Shown piece by piece: positions 16,784-23,192 of a DNA stretch of 23,192 nt; position 1 is the stretch's first letter; every line of letters begins with the position of its first letter. The notes under the pieces were generated by a model. That model was not told the origin of the DNA, did no database searches, and worked only from the letters and a program-made list of their open reading frames with translations. Position numbers and translations under genes: made by a program. Location of the stretch: IMG/VR virus record IMGVR_UViG_3300010885_033104, positions 1-23,192 of that record; one strand, 5' to 3'. Source of the stretch: a virus.

Positions 16784-17386
16784 TTATTTTTTCATATATT
16801 GAATCGATTCAGATGTTCTATCGTCATATCGATACAAGTGTAGTATTTTATTTATGTGTGTTTCTGATTTTACTTTAGGATACATCAACAGACACCAAGC
16901 AAAATCTTCACCATAAGAAGATACTTCAAGTTTTGCTTGTTTTGCTATGTCTGATTTCCAAAAACACATATGAAAAGGTGGTCGTTTTACATGAGTCATT
17001 CCCGGAACATATCTTTCGTTTGGATTGCTCATGTTAAAATTAACTATAAATTGATTGCCATTTACTATGCAATGTTGATCAAAACTTATAACATCGGCTG
17101 GTTTTTCTTTTATGGTATTGATAATAGTTGACATGTAATCATCAGTAATATCATCGTCATCATCCATAAAAGCAATCCATTTGCCTCTAGCAGAGTCTAA
17201 CAGTGATTGTCGTTTTTCACCAATAGTCATACTTTTATTATCAATAAGACAAAGAATTTCAACCTCTGGATAGTTTTTTGTTTGCTCTAACATTTTATTG
17301 TATAGAGGTATTAGATATTTTTCAATTCTAGATGGTATTGAAAGTATAAGTATACTAACCAAAACGCTGTCTTTATTAGTTGGCAT
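16784..17386 (-). CDS. Family 2 glycosyltransferase
   Basis: The 200-residue protein starts VSILILSIPSRIEKYL and contains IGEKRQSLLDSARGKWIAF followed by five aspartates (75-79), the nucleotide-sugar/Mn site. GEDFAWCLLMYP is near the end, a catalytic-Asp segment of the GT2 type. It is shorter than most GT2 enzymes, leaving little beyond the catalytic domain. The start overlaps the second GT10 gene by 11 bases, with GGAG 9 bases upstream, so it has its own SD. Donor unknown. Confidence 0.83.
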   Translation of the reverse strand: MPTNKDSVLVSILILSIPSRIEKYLIPLYNKMLEQTKNYPEVEILCLIDNKSMTIGEKRQSLLDSARGKWIAFMDDDDDITDDYMSTIINTIKEKPADVISFDQHCIVNGNQFIVNFNMSNPNERYVPGMTHVKRPPFHMCFWKSDIAKQAKLEVSSYGEDFAWCLLMYPKVKSETHINKILHLYRYDDRTSESIQYMKK

Positions 17387-18233
17387 ATTTTATTTCTCCT
17401 GCTGCTTTAATAATTCTATCTACAAAATTCACACAATATTGTTTTGCTTTTTCAAAATTGTAATTAATTTTTTCTAGATTTTGTTTGTAATAATTTTCCG
17501 TATATTCGTTTGTCCAAATTCGTTGTGGGTTTATCCAGTAACTAGTATCAAAGAAGTCTGAGATATTTGGACAACCCCAATAAATTGGAATAGTCTTTGT
17601 TATTAGGCAATCGATAAGTTTCTCTGAGAAATAATTTGGCTCACTAGAACTTTCTACTACCACAGAATACATGGATTTGAACAAATGAATCTTATCATCA
17701 TTTGGCAAAAGTTGTTCACCCGGAATTGGGAATCGAGTAGAAGAATAGAAGTCCAATCTTGCTGGTATGTTCTTACGATGATTCCATATAGTGTGTCGTA
17801 CACTATAACCCAATTTACCAGAAAGCGCGCCGCAGAGCATACTCACAGAATTTTCTTTTGGAATATTTCCTAGTTCTTCTGAAAATATTCCAAGAGAGTC
17901 TGGATGATGCTTCGACTTATTTAACCAAGTAGTTCCATATGCAAGAAATACTGCATTAGGGCAGTTCTCAAGAATCTTTGGATTAGATGTTACTATTTTT
18001 GTATAGTGATGTTGGTTTGCAATAACATGATCGGCTTGTTCAACCCATGCAGATGTGCTAGGTTCATTAACATTTACAAAGATCTTATGCTTTGCATCAG
18101 AGTAAAAAACAACATCCCCACCAGGTCTAGCATTTTTACCAAATCGAGTGAAGTGTATTTCACATGATTGTTTTAAGTCTGGTATTTGATCTGGGGCAAA
18201 AAGATAATCAGCATTAATTATTACGGGTTTCAT
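17376..18233 (-). CDS. GT10-like (fucosyltransferase-type) glycosyltransferase, copy 2
   Basis: The 285-residue protein has the C-terminal GT10 core YSVVVESSSEPNYFSEKLID (189-208) followed by IPIYWGCPNISDFFD, the donor-binding region of alpha-1,3/4-fucosyltransferases. The N-terminal acceptor half is unlike copy 1. No membrane anchor is seen, as in bacterial GT10 enzymes. The gene starts inside the end of copy 1 (20-base overlap). Paired with gmd 14 kb away, it may use GDP-fucose or another GDP-6-deoxyhexose. The donor is inferred from family, not shown. Confidence 0.84.
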   Translation of the reverse strand: MKPVIINADYLFAPDQIPDLKQSCEIHFTRFGKNARPGGDVVFYSDAKHKIFVNVNEPSTSAWVEQADHVIANQHHYTKIVTSNPKILENCPNAVFLAYGTTWLNKSKHHPDSLGIFSEELGNIPKENSVSMLCGALSGKLGYSVRHTIWNHRKNIPARLDFYSSTRFPIPGEQLLPNDDKIHLFKSMYSVVVESSSEPNYFSEKLIDCLITKTIPIYWGCPNISDFFDTSYWINPQRIWTNEYTENYYKQNLEKINYNFEKAKQYCVNFVDRIIKAAGEIKYAN

Positions 18234-19074
18234 GTATTACATTCCAAAGAGTATCATCTGACATTTCCAGATTAATCACACGATTCAAGTTATCATGAAC
18301 GGCATCAAGTTTCGATTTATACAAATCTTCTGTCAACATATTAATATCAAACTTAGAATCCAACTGAATAATACCATCCATATTGAAAACATCACCTATT
18401 GTTGGACTACCCAAATACACAGGTATAGTTCCAGTTGCAAAGCAATCAGTAATCTTCTCTGTATAATAGTTATCATAGAAATCATTCTCGACAACAACGG
18501 AAAACATATAGTCCTTTAGTCCATACAGTTTGCTCATCCAAGGACGAGATGGATTGGTTTCTGGTAGTCTGACAGAACCACACGCACCACCAAATAGATC
18601 TAAATGCTCTTTGAATCGATCTGCATATTCATGACGAATTATATGACCCTTGGTCATTCGCTTTGCAGATGCAACCATACTGACTAATTTACTCTTCGGA
18701 TATACTCCATATTCCGTATCAGGAATCCAAGGCAAATTACTTCCAGATGGACAGTATTCAAATACAGGCGAAAAACTAGCAAGTTGTTTATCTGAAACAA
18801 AGATCTTCTTAAATCGCTTTTCTAGTTCAGAAAAGTTCCAATTTAAAAATGTTGATGTATCTCGCGCAATTGATCTAGATTCACAAAGCCAACCATATAA
18901 GTTTTTAACCGTAGCAGGTATTAATTCATATTGTAGAATAGCATTATCAATCAACACCAAATGATCTAGTGGACCATGTGGCGGAAATTCCCACCTGAAG
19001 TTCTTTGGTTTACGATTGGAACAAGAAGAATGCTGTGGTTCAAATGGAAACCCATAACCATACAACACATTCAT
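18214..19074 (-). CDS. GT10-like (fucosyltransferase-type) glycosyltransferase, copy 1
   Basis: The 286-residue protein has the GT10 C-terminal signature: YMFSVVVENDFYDNYYTEKI (189-208) then CFATGTIPVYLGSPTIGDVF. E196 and the TEK lysine correspond to conserved donor-site residues of the family. The N-terminal half is Cys- and aromatic-rich and likely binds the acceptor. It overlaps the upstream transferase as ATGA and copy 2 by 20 bases. The two copies share the donor half but differ in the acceptor half. This suggests duplication followed by a change of acceptor. Confidence 0.86.
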   Translation of the reverse strand: MNVLYGYGFPFEPQHSSCSNRKPKNFRWEFPPHGPLDHLVLIDNAILQYELIPATVKNLYGWLCESRSIARDTSTFLNWNFSELEKRFKKIFVSDKQLASFSPVFEYCPSGSNLPWIPDTEYGVYPKSKLVSMVASAKRMTKGHIIRHEYADRFKEHLDLFGGACGSVRLPETNPSRPWMSKLYGLKDYMFSVVVENDFYDNYYTEKITDCFATGTIPVYLGSPTIGDVFNMDGIIQLDSKFDINMLTEDLYKSKLDAVHDNLNRVINLEMSDDTLWNVIHETRNN

Positions 19075-19730
19075 TGCTTAACTTCCATGAAAGAATTACC
19101 GGGAGATTGCCACTCAATAAGTTCTTCATTATAACCCATATGCTTAAGTGCTTCCTTCTTCGAAGGCGCATCCGAAAGACCCATCATGAATATAGTATTC
19201 TGATCTTGCTTTCCTGGCCAAACACAATAGTTTTTATCCAAAATAGCAATTTTCTTGGTTTTTACATACTGAGCCAAACACCCAATAAAGGTTTCGTGAT
19301 CAAATACAGTTCCCTTATGTTTACGAACAAACTCACAATGAGCAATCCATGTTCGAAGGAAATCTAATGTATCTGCGTTATAATTAAACCAAAGCGGAGA
19401 TGCTTTGGTTGTAATTAAATTCTGAGGATCTTCGCCAGCAACACCAACATTGATTCCCATATTACTAAGTCCATCAAAGGCAATTGGTTGCTTCATGATA
19501 AAGGTATCAATGTCCAACCAAAGAAGTGGTCTTTGATGTTGTGTGAGTTTCGAATAAATGAATTTTGGTTTTAATAAGCAGTTACTTTGATAACTGCCTT
19601 GCGATTGTATTTCAGAAACTTCATGGGGGATACCAAAAGCATGGCATTCTGAAATGAACCTTTTTGCATGATCGCTATAATAGGTTCTACCATCTACATC
19701 ACAAAAATAACTAATCACGAGTGTATTCAT
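19071..19730 (-). CDS. GT-A-like nucleotide-sugar transferase
   Basis: The 219-residue protein begins NTLVISYFCDVDGRTYY, and has SNCLLKPKFIYSKL followed by LLWLDIDTFIMKQP (DID at 73-75), the DxD site of metal-dependent nucleotide-sugar transferases. FDHETFIGCLAQYV and a C-terminal half with WPGKQDQN complete a short GT-A domain. It is the first sugar gene after regA, 1 base from the regA stop. This abrupt junction marks the inner edge of the glycan cluster. CAZy family not clear. Confidence 0.7.
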   Translation of the reverse strand: MNTLVISYFCDVDGRTYYSDHAKRFISECHAFGIPHEVSEIQSQGSYQSNCLLKPKFIYSKLTQHQRPLLWLDIDTFIMKQPIAFDGLSNMGINVGVAGEDPQNLITTKASPLWFNYNADTLDFLRTWIAHCEFVRKHKGTVFDHETFIGCLAQYVKTKKIAILDKNYCVWPGKQDQNTIFMMGLSDAPSKKEALKHMGYNEELIEWQSPGNSFMEVKQ

Positions 19731-19731
19731 A

Positions 19732-20133
19732 TTATTTACCTATATGGTATTTAGGAACTAATTCCCATTCCTTTTTCTCTTTGTATGGAATAATCTTAAG
19801 TTGCGCGATACTAAGTTGATGATTCTTGTACTTCTCATCTAATGGAGTAATTAATCCCCATTCAGTGAGTAGTTTAACAATAGTATTTCGTCTTGCAATA
19901 TCATTTTCACTAGTATCTGTCTCTAGCCCATCAAGAGCCAAAAGTTCCTTGAAGTGAAGGATTGCATATCTGCCTCGTTTATGTAGTATATGACAACTTT
20001 GATATAATTTTTTTTCTTTGCGGGAAGAAACGCCAATTCGAGTTAGTGTTTCTTTTACTTTGAGGAAGTCATCTTCATGCTTTAGACTAACTTCAACACC
20101 GTATCCCTGAAAAATATCTTCCGTGTTATTCAT
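19732..20133 (-). CDS. regA: RegA translational repressor
   Basis: The 133-residue protein contains the RegA core: DDFLKVKETLTRIG, LYQSCHILHKRGRYAILHFKEL and the end EWELVPKYHIGK. These closely match T4 RegA (122 aa; DDFLKVKETLTRMG and WKLVPKYTIGN in T4 form). RegA binds start regions of early mRNAs and represses their translation, including its own and those of genes 44 and 45. Compared with T4 it has about 12 extra N-terminal residues (NNTEDIFQGYG), and no later in-frame ATG or GTG could shorten it. It follows gp62 after a 62-base gap. Confidence 0.96.
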   Translation of the reverse strand: MNNTEDIFQGYGVEVSLKHEDDFLKVKETLTRIGVSSRKEKKLYQSCHILHKRGRYAILHFKELLALDGLETDTSENDIARRNTIVKLLTEWGLITPLDEKYKNHQLSIAQLKIIPYKEKKEWELVPKYHIGK

Positions 20134-20195
20134 AGTAAACCATTTCTTAAATACCTAATGCCTCTTCATTATTGGCACAGATATTTAGTATATGG
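20134..20195 (-). promoter_or_regulatory. 62-base gap before regA with a late-promoter-like box
   Basis: This is the longest gap in the replication module. On the minus strand it contains ACTAAATA (revcomp of 20182-20189 region), two mismatches at most from the T4 late promoter TATAAATA, about 50 bases before the regA ATG. AT-rich sequence makes such matches common, so the promoter is only possible. No terminator-like hairpin is seen. Confidence 0.25.
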
Positions 20196-20579
20196 CTACT
20201 TTTGACCACCAGTAAAGGTCTGTTCCTTCAGTAGTTGAATATCCTTCTCAGAAAGCAGAGGAAGCACATCTTTGGCTGTCTTGTGGGAGTAATTATAGAC
20301 TTGCTTAAGCATGTCGATTACTTCACTCTCCTCATCTTTTAGCCACTTGCTGAAACGCTTTCTTTGTCGTACAGAAAGACGCAGATAATCGAAGTGCATC
20401 TTCTTTGGGATGGATGGAACCTCGTTCATCTGATTAGATTGCAGCACGGTGTCAGGAAAGTAGGATAAACACCGATTTACAACATAGGGGGTGTAGTCCT
20501 TTTCGTTCAGATTATTCTCTCCATCTAGGAGACTTTCCTTTGAGTAATTAATGGCTGTTAAGAAGTCGCCTAATTTCAT
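20196..20579 (-). CDS. 62: Clamp loader small subunit gp62
   Basis: The 127-residue protein matches the C-terminal two thirds of T4 gp62: FLTAINYSKESLL, YTPYVVNRCLSYFPDTVLQS and RLSVRQRKRFSKWLKDEE align in order with AIINNKTK, VENALSQFPE and RGKRYGKWAK of T4. T4 gp62 has 187 residues; about 50 N-terminal residues are absent here. It forms the clamp loader with gp44 (4:1 in T4) and loads gp45 at primer ends. The ATG overlaps the gp44 stop as ATGA, so it is translationally coupled. RegA control is likely as in T4. Confidence 0.92.
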   Translation of the reverse strand: MKLGDFLTAINYSKESLLDGENNLNEKDYTPYVVNRCLSYFPDTVLQSNQMNEVPSIPKKMHFDYLRLSVRQRKRFSKWLKDEESEVIDMLKQVYNYSHKTAKDVLPLLSEKDIQLLKEQTFTGGQK

Positions 20580-21514
20580 TTAAATTCACATCCCATCATT
20601 AGTTCAACCACACAAGCCACCATATTGATCTCCTGATCCGCCACGAATGCCGACTTGTACTGATACTCCGCAATAGTCAGAATGGCAGTGGGGATAGATC
20701 CAGACTTCAGATACTCGTATAGACCCTCGTAGAGTTTACGGAAGATGTGTTGTGGATCGTTGTCCATATTGGAAACAACCCAAGAACGAGCCGAACTAAA
20801 ATCCTTCTCCTTCATATACCCCATCAGATCCTTGATCTTCAGTTGACCGGCTTCACTGAGAATACCGACATCAATCACACCCGCAGCAGAATACCTCTGG
20901 AGTTCGTTTAAAGTCCTTCTGAAGTCAGGGAAATGCTTTATAATGAGTTGGGACAGAACTTTGCTATCGAAGTCGATCTTTTCATTCTTTAACACAAATT
21001 CACATCGCTTCAGGAACTGCTTGGCTAGTTCTGGCTTCTCCTTTGCAGGGATGCTAAAGTCAATACAGGTGCAACGAGAATGAATTGGTTCAATGATCCG
21101 GTTCTTGTAATTACAAGTCAGAATGAATCGGCAGTTCTTAGCAAACTCCTCAATCGCACCACGCAATGCTGGCTGAATGGATTGAGCGTTTGAATAATCA
21201 AACTCATCAAGGATAACTACCTTCTTAGATGCAGACAGTGAAATGGTAGAAGCAAACTGACGAATCTTAGTACGCAGAGTATCGATATTACCATCTTCTG
21301 AGCAGTTGATGATAATCCAATCTGCGCCAAGTTGATTACAGAGTGCGCGAGCCACACTAGTCTTTCCTGTTCCTGCTTTACCGGATAGGAGAAGATTAGG
21401 GCACTCACCAGACTCTACGATATCCGTGAAAGTCTTCTTCAGAGATTCTGGAAGAATACAATCATCGATTGTTTTCGGACGATACTTTTCTACAAATAGA
21501 TTGATTTCACTCAT
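20576..21514 (-). CDS. 44: Clamp loader ATPase gp44
   Basis: From the ATG at 21514 the protein has 312 residues (T4: 319). I chose this start because GGAG lies 6 bases upstream; the longer frame begins with TTG. AAA+ motifs: VEKYRPKTIDDC, Walker A GKAGTGKT (45-52), Walker B VVILDEFDY with the DE box (103-104), sensor 1 LTCNY (133-137), and the SRC arginine finger (146-148). It opens and loads the gp45 ring with ATP hydrolysis. It lies between gene 45, which is separated by a hairpin, and gene 62, which overlaps as ATGA. Confidence 0.97.
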   Translation of the reverse strand: MSEINLFVEKYRPKTIDDCILPESLKKTFTDIVESGECPNLLLSGKAGTGKTSVARALCNQLGADWIIINCSEDGNIDTLRTKIRQFASTISLSASKKVVILDEFDYSNAQSIQPALRGAIEEFAKNCRFILTCNYKNRIIEPIHSRCTCIDFSIPAKEKPELAKQFLKRCEFVLKNEKIDFDSKVLSQLIIKHFPDFRRTLNELQRYSAAGVIDVGILSEAGQLKIKDLMGYMKEKDFSSARSWVVSNMDNDPQHIFRKLYEGLYEYLKSGSIPTAILTIAEYQYKSAFVADQEINMVACVVELMMGCEFK

Positions 21515-21529
21515 AATATACTCCAATAG

Positions 21530-21561
21530 AAAAGGACGACTGGAAACCCAATCGTCCTTTT
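21530..21561 (-). terminator. Terminator-like hairpin between genes 45 and 44
   Basis: Perfect 10-base arms (AAAAGGACGA and TCGTCCTTTT) enclose a further UGG/CCA stem with a GUUU loop. The single internal C/A mismatch on the plus strand is a U-G pair in the minus-strand transcript. Thus the RNA can form a continuous 14-bp hairpin ending in UUUU. It begins 17 bases past the gp45 stop and ends just before the gp44 SD. It resembles an intrinsic terminator or an attenuator that lowers 44/62 relative to 45. Confidence 0.7.
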
Positions 21562-21577
21562 GAACTCACGGTTTCTT

Positions 21578-22267
21578 TTAGTTATTGTAACTGCTAGATG
21601 ACTCTAGTGCAACCCAATACTTCAAGGAAAGATCCTTGTGAGTAAATTGGCTAATAACAGACTTGGCGATCTTTACCTCATATTCTCCGGGAAGGAACTT
21701 CAGATTCTCAATACGGAAGTCGAATGAGAATTCTGCGTCGCCCTTATGATCACCAAGAGTTACGCTAAACTGATTGCAAGTCGGATCATTCTTGTCGCAA
21801 ACAACGCCAATGATCTTCTTACCATCAGTTGTAACGGAGAGATGCGGAAGTTGTAGAACTGATGAGGCACGAACGAGTTCATCGAACATACTCTCAGTCA
21901 GATCAAAGTTAACTACTGCTTCTGGCATGTTGATTGACTTTGTAGGAACAGTCAGCAACTTTGGCTCAGAATAGTAATACTTAACCTTTGATCCATTACC
22001 ACCAGAAACGGTAACATACTTATCCTCAAACTCAAACTCAGCGTCCTTGAACAGTGAAACTGTACCAAGAAACTTGTTCATGTCCCAAATACCAAACTCG
22101 GTATCAAACTTCTCATCAACGGTTGCTTCAGCCATGACATTCTTGGCTGGAGCAACGGTAGCAATCTTGTTGCCTGGCTTGACAAGAAGATTGGAGTTGA
22201 TTGAAGTAAAGTTCTTTAGAATTGTTTGTGTTTGCTTTGAAATTTTCATAGTTGTAGATGTAGTCAT
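21578..22267 (-). CDS. 45: Sliding clamp gp45
   Basis: The 229-residue protein (T4: 228) begins with MTTSTT then MKISKQTQTILKNFTSINS, which matches the T4 clamp N-terminus MKLSKDTTALLKNFATINS. The C-terminal half has FSVTLGDHKGDAEFSFDF and FLPGEYEV, as T4 YSLTLGDYDGENTF and MQPGNYK, ending WVALESSSSYNN. The trimeric clamp tethers DNA polymerase and in T4 also activates late transcription. The start at 22267 is preferred over an ATG six codons later because GAGGA lies 6 bases upstream; this SD is formed by the last codons of the 59-aa gene. Confidence 0.97.
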   Translation of the reverse strand: MTTSTTMKISKQTQTILKNFTSINSNLLVKPGNKIATVAPAKNVMAEATVDEKFDTEFGIWDMNKFLGTVSLFKDAEFEFEDKYVTVSGGNGSKVKYYYSEPKLLTVPTKSINMPEAVVNFDLTESMFDELVRASSVLQLPHLSVTTDGKKIIGVVCDKNDPTCNQFSVTLGDHKGDAEFSFDFRIENLKFLPGEYEVKIAKSVISQFTHKDLSLKYWVALESSSSYNN

Positions 22268-22269
22268 TT

Positions 22270-22449
22270 TTATTCCTCGTCTTCCATTCTATCCATAATA
22301 TCTTCGATGTCAACAGTTCCGTGCTTAAAATCATCCATAAGGCGGCGGGTATCATGACGCGCGCCTTTGTTCTTCTTCACGCGGGTTTTCTTTACTGTGC
22401 GCTTGAAGTCACGATTGTCGGGTTCTCTTCCTTTATAGTTTTCTGACAT
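22270..22449 (-). CDS. Small basic protein of 59 aa between rnh and 45
   Basis: ATG at 22449 to TAA at 22270-22272 gives 59 residues, beginning MSENYKGREPDNRDFKRTVK. The middle (residues 15-36) is dense in Lys and Arg, suggesting nucleic-acid or acidic-protein binding. The last 13 residues are acidic with spaced Ile/Met (DIEDIMDRMEDEE), a short amphipathic helix. It starts right after the rnh stop (TAAATG) and its final codons form the gp45 SD, so it is coupled on both sides. I recognise no T4 homologue. A partner of the clamp or of RNA polymerase would suit the place and the acidic tail, but this is a guess. Confidence 0.8.
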   Translation of the reverse strand: MSENYKGREPDNRDFKRTVKKTRVKKNKGARHDTRRLMDDFKHGTVDIEDIMDRMEDEE

Positions 22450-23192
22450 TTAAAAATCCTCAATGTTCTCAATCAAATTCTTTAGTTTCTTTTCGATCAT
22501 GTAAGACATAACCTTTGTCTTTGAGCCAACAGTTGGCTTTTCGAACTCTTCAAGGATCTTCTCTTCCAGATCCACAGGAATACAAGATAGATCAATGATA
22601 GACTTGTTTCTGTCATAGAATGGCAACTCCTGAATGCGGTTATTCACGATATCGTCCATAACTTTAGACATAACCTTGGTTGTAAGTCTCTTCTGTGACT
22701 TTTCTTCGTTCACGAAGGTGTCATCATCAGAGAGAATATTTGGAACTCCATCAGAGGAATCCCCACGGGCAATGTGTTCCAATAGGAACATCTTTGGATT
22801 GCCTGTGCTGATATAAGACTTCTTCAACGGACTGTATTGAAACACATTTTCAAATACGCCAAGTTGCATGAAATCCTTATCATTAGATAAGATAAGAATC
22901 TTTTCCATCTTATGGAAGTGCTTTGCAAGAACAAAGATGATATCATCGGCTTCAGTTGTCTCAACCGTGACACTCTTGTATGGGAAAACTTCACGAATCT
23001 CCGAACGAATCTTATGGAGACTATCGTAAATCGCATCCCAATCCATATCAGAATTACTCTGACTCTTCTTGCGATTTTGCTTGTACTGCGGGAAGATCTT
23101 CTTACGCCAACAGTTACTTGAATCGTTACAGATTACAAGTTGACCATATTCACCACGGAATTCTGAATTATACTTACGATAAGTATTCAGAA
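22450..23192 (-). CDS. rnh: RNase H / 5'-3' exonuclease of T4 Rnh type (5' end outside window)
   Basis: The frame is open from the window edge to the stop at 22450, giving about 246 residues of a protein that in T4 has 305. Visible motifs follow T4 Rnh: GQLVICNDSSNCWRKKIFP then YKQNRKK, the DWDAIYDSLHKI segment, VETTEADDIIFVLA (acidic metal-site residues) and ILILSNDKDFMQL. The C-terminal VMSYMIEKKLKNLIENIEDF resembles the T4 end. It removes RNA primers from Okazaki fragments as a flap-type 5' nuclease. An internal ATG at 23046 is not the start, since the homology continues upstream of it. It lies directly ahead of the 59-aa gene. Confidence 0.93.
   Translation of the reverse strand, partial: LNTYRKYNSEFRGEYGQLVICNDSSNCWRKKIFPQYKQNRKKSQSNSDMDWDAIYDSLHKIRSEIREVFPYKSVTVETTEADDIIFVLAKHFHKMEKILILSNDKDFMQLGVFENVFQYSPLKKSYISTGNPKMFLLEHIARGDSSDGVPNILSDDDTFVNEEKSQKRLTTKVMSKVMDDIVNNRIQELPFYDRNKSIIDLSCIPVDLEEKILEEFEKPTVGSKTKVMSYMIEKKLKNLIENIEDF

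Noticed and set aside
22450-23046. ATG at 23046 as the start of rnh
   Set aside because: Homology to T4 Rnh continues upstream in the same frame to the window edge, so this Met is internal.
1-23192. tRNA, insertion sequence or integrase
   Set aside because: I saw no cloverleaf, no transposase or integrase motif and no terminal repeats; gaps between genes are too short to hold them.

Overview
The window is a stretch of a tailed-phage genome of the T4-like myovirus type. Every gene I can support lies on the minus strand, packed end to end with 0-20 base gaps or overlaps, many as ATGA or TAATG junctions. The right end (about 19.7-23.2 kb) carries a T4 replication module: RNase H (5' part outside the window), a small basic protein, sliding clamp gp45, clamp loader gp44 and gp62, and translational repressor RegA. 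This matches T4 order (45-44-62-regA), but the DNA polymerase gene that follows regA in T4 is absent here. AT-richness, collagen-like fibre and a large sugar cluster suggest a marine T4-like phage such as those of cyanobacteria or other aquatic bacteria. The host is inference, not shown by the sequence.

From 19.7 kb down to 1.6 kb there is an 18-kb glycan cluster. It has about ten glycosyltransferase candidates: two tandem GT10 (fucosyltransferase-like) genes, several GT2-like genes, one GT34-like gene, one GT fused to a TPR-like region, and two GT-A-like proteins of uncertain family. It also has an FkbM methyltransferase and a set of nucleotide-sugar enzymes: GDP-mannose 4,6-dehydratase, three other SDR enzymes (one RmlB-like 4,6-dehydratase), and an RfbH/E1-type 3-dehydrase with a [2Fe-2S] cysteine pattern. 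Between these sit four unexpected genes: a TPP-dependent acetolactate-synthase-like enzyme, a DRE-TIM aldolase, a PurF-type phosphoribosyltransferase domain fused to a degenerate Rossmann domain, and a small HAD phosphatase.

The left end (1-1.6 kb) holds virion-type genes: a 134-aa structural-like protein, a 40-aa coupled ORF, and a fibre protein with 54 uninterrupted Gly-X-Y triplets that runs off the window.

Two pathways can be proposed. In the first, GMD plus a reductase-like SDR makes a GDP-6-deoxyhexose such as GDP-fucose, used by the two GT10 enzymes. In the second, a 4,6-dehydratase, the E1-like 3-dehydrase, the TPP enzyme and an SDR build a 3,6-dideoxyhexose with a two-carbon branch, as in yersiniose synthesis. 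Base composition supports mosaicism: the replication genes are near 50% GC in places (30 of 60 bases at 21001-21060), while the middle of the cluster drops to 20% (12 of 60 at 5761-5820). Visible control elements include a terminator-like hairpin between genes 45 and 44 and a hairpin that puts a Shine-Dalgarno sequence in its loop in front of the 134-aa gene.
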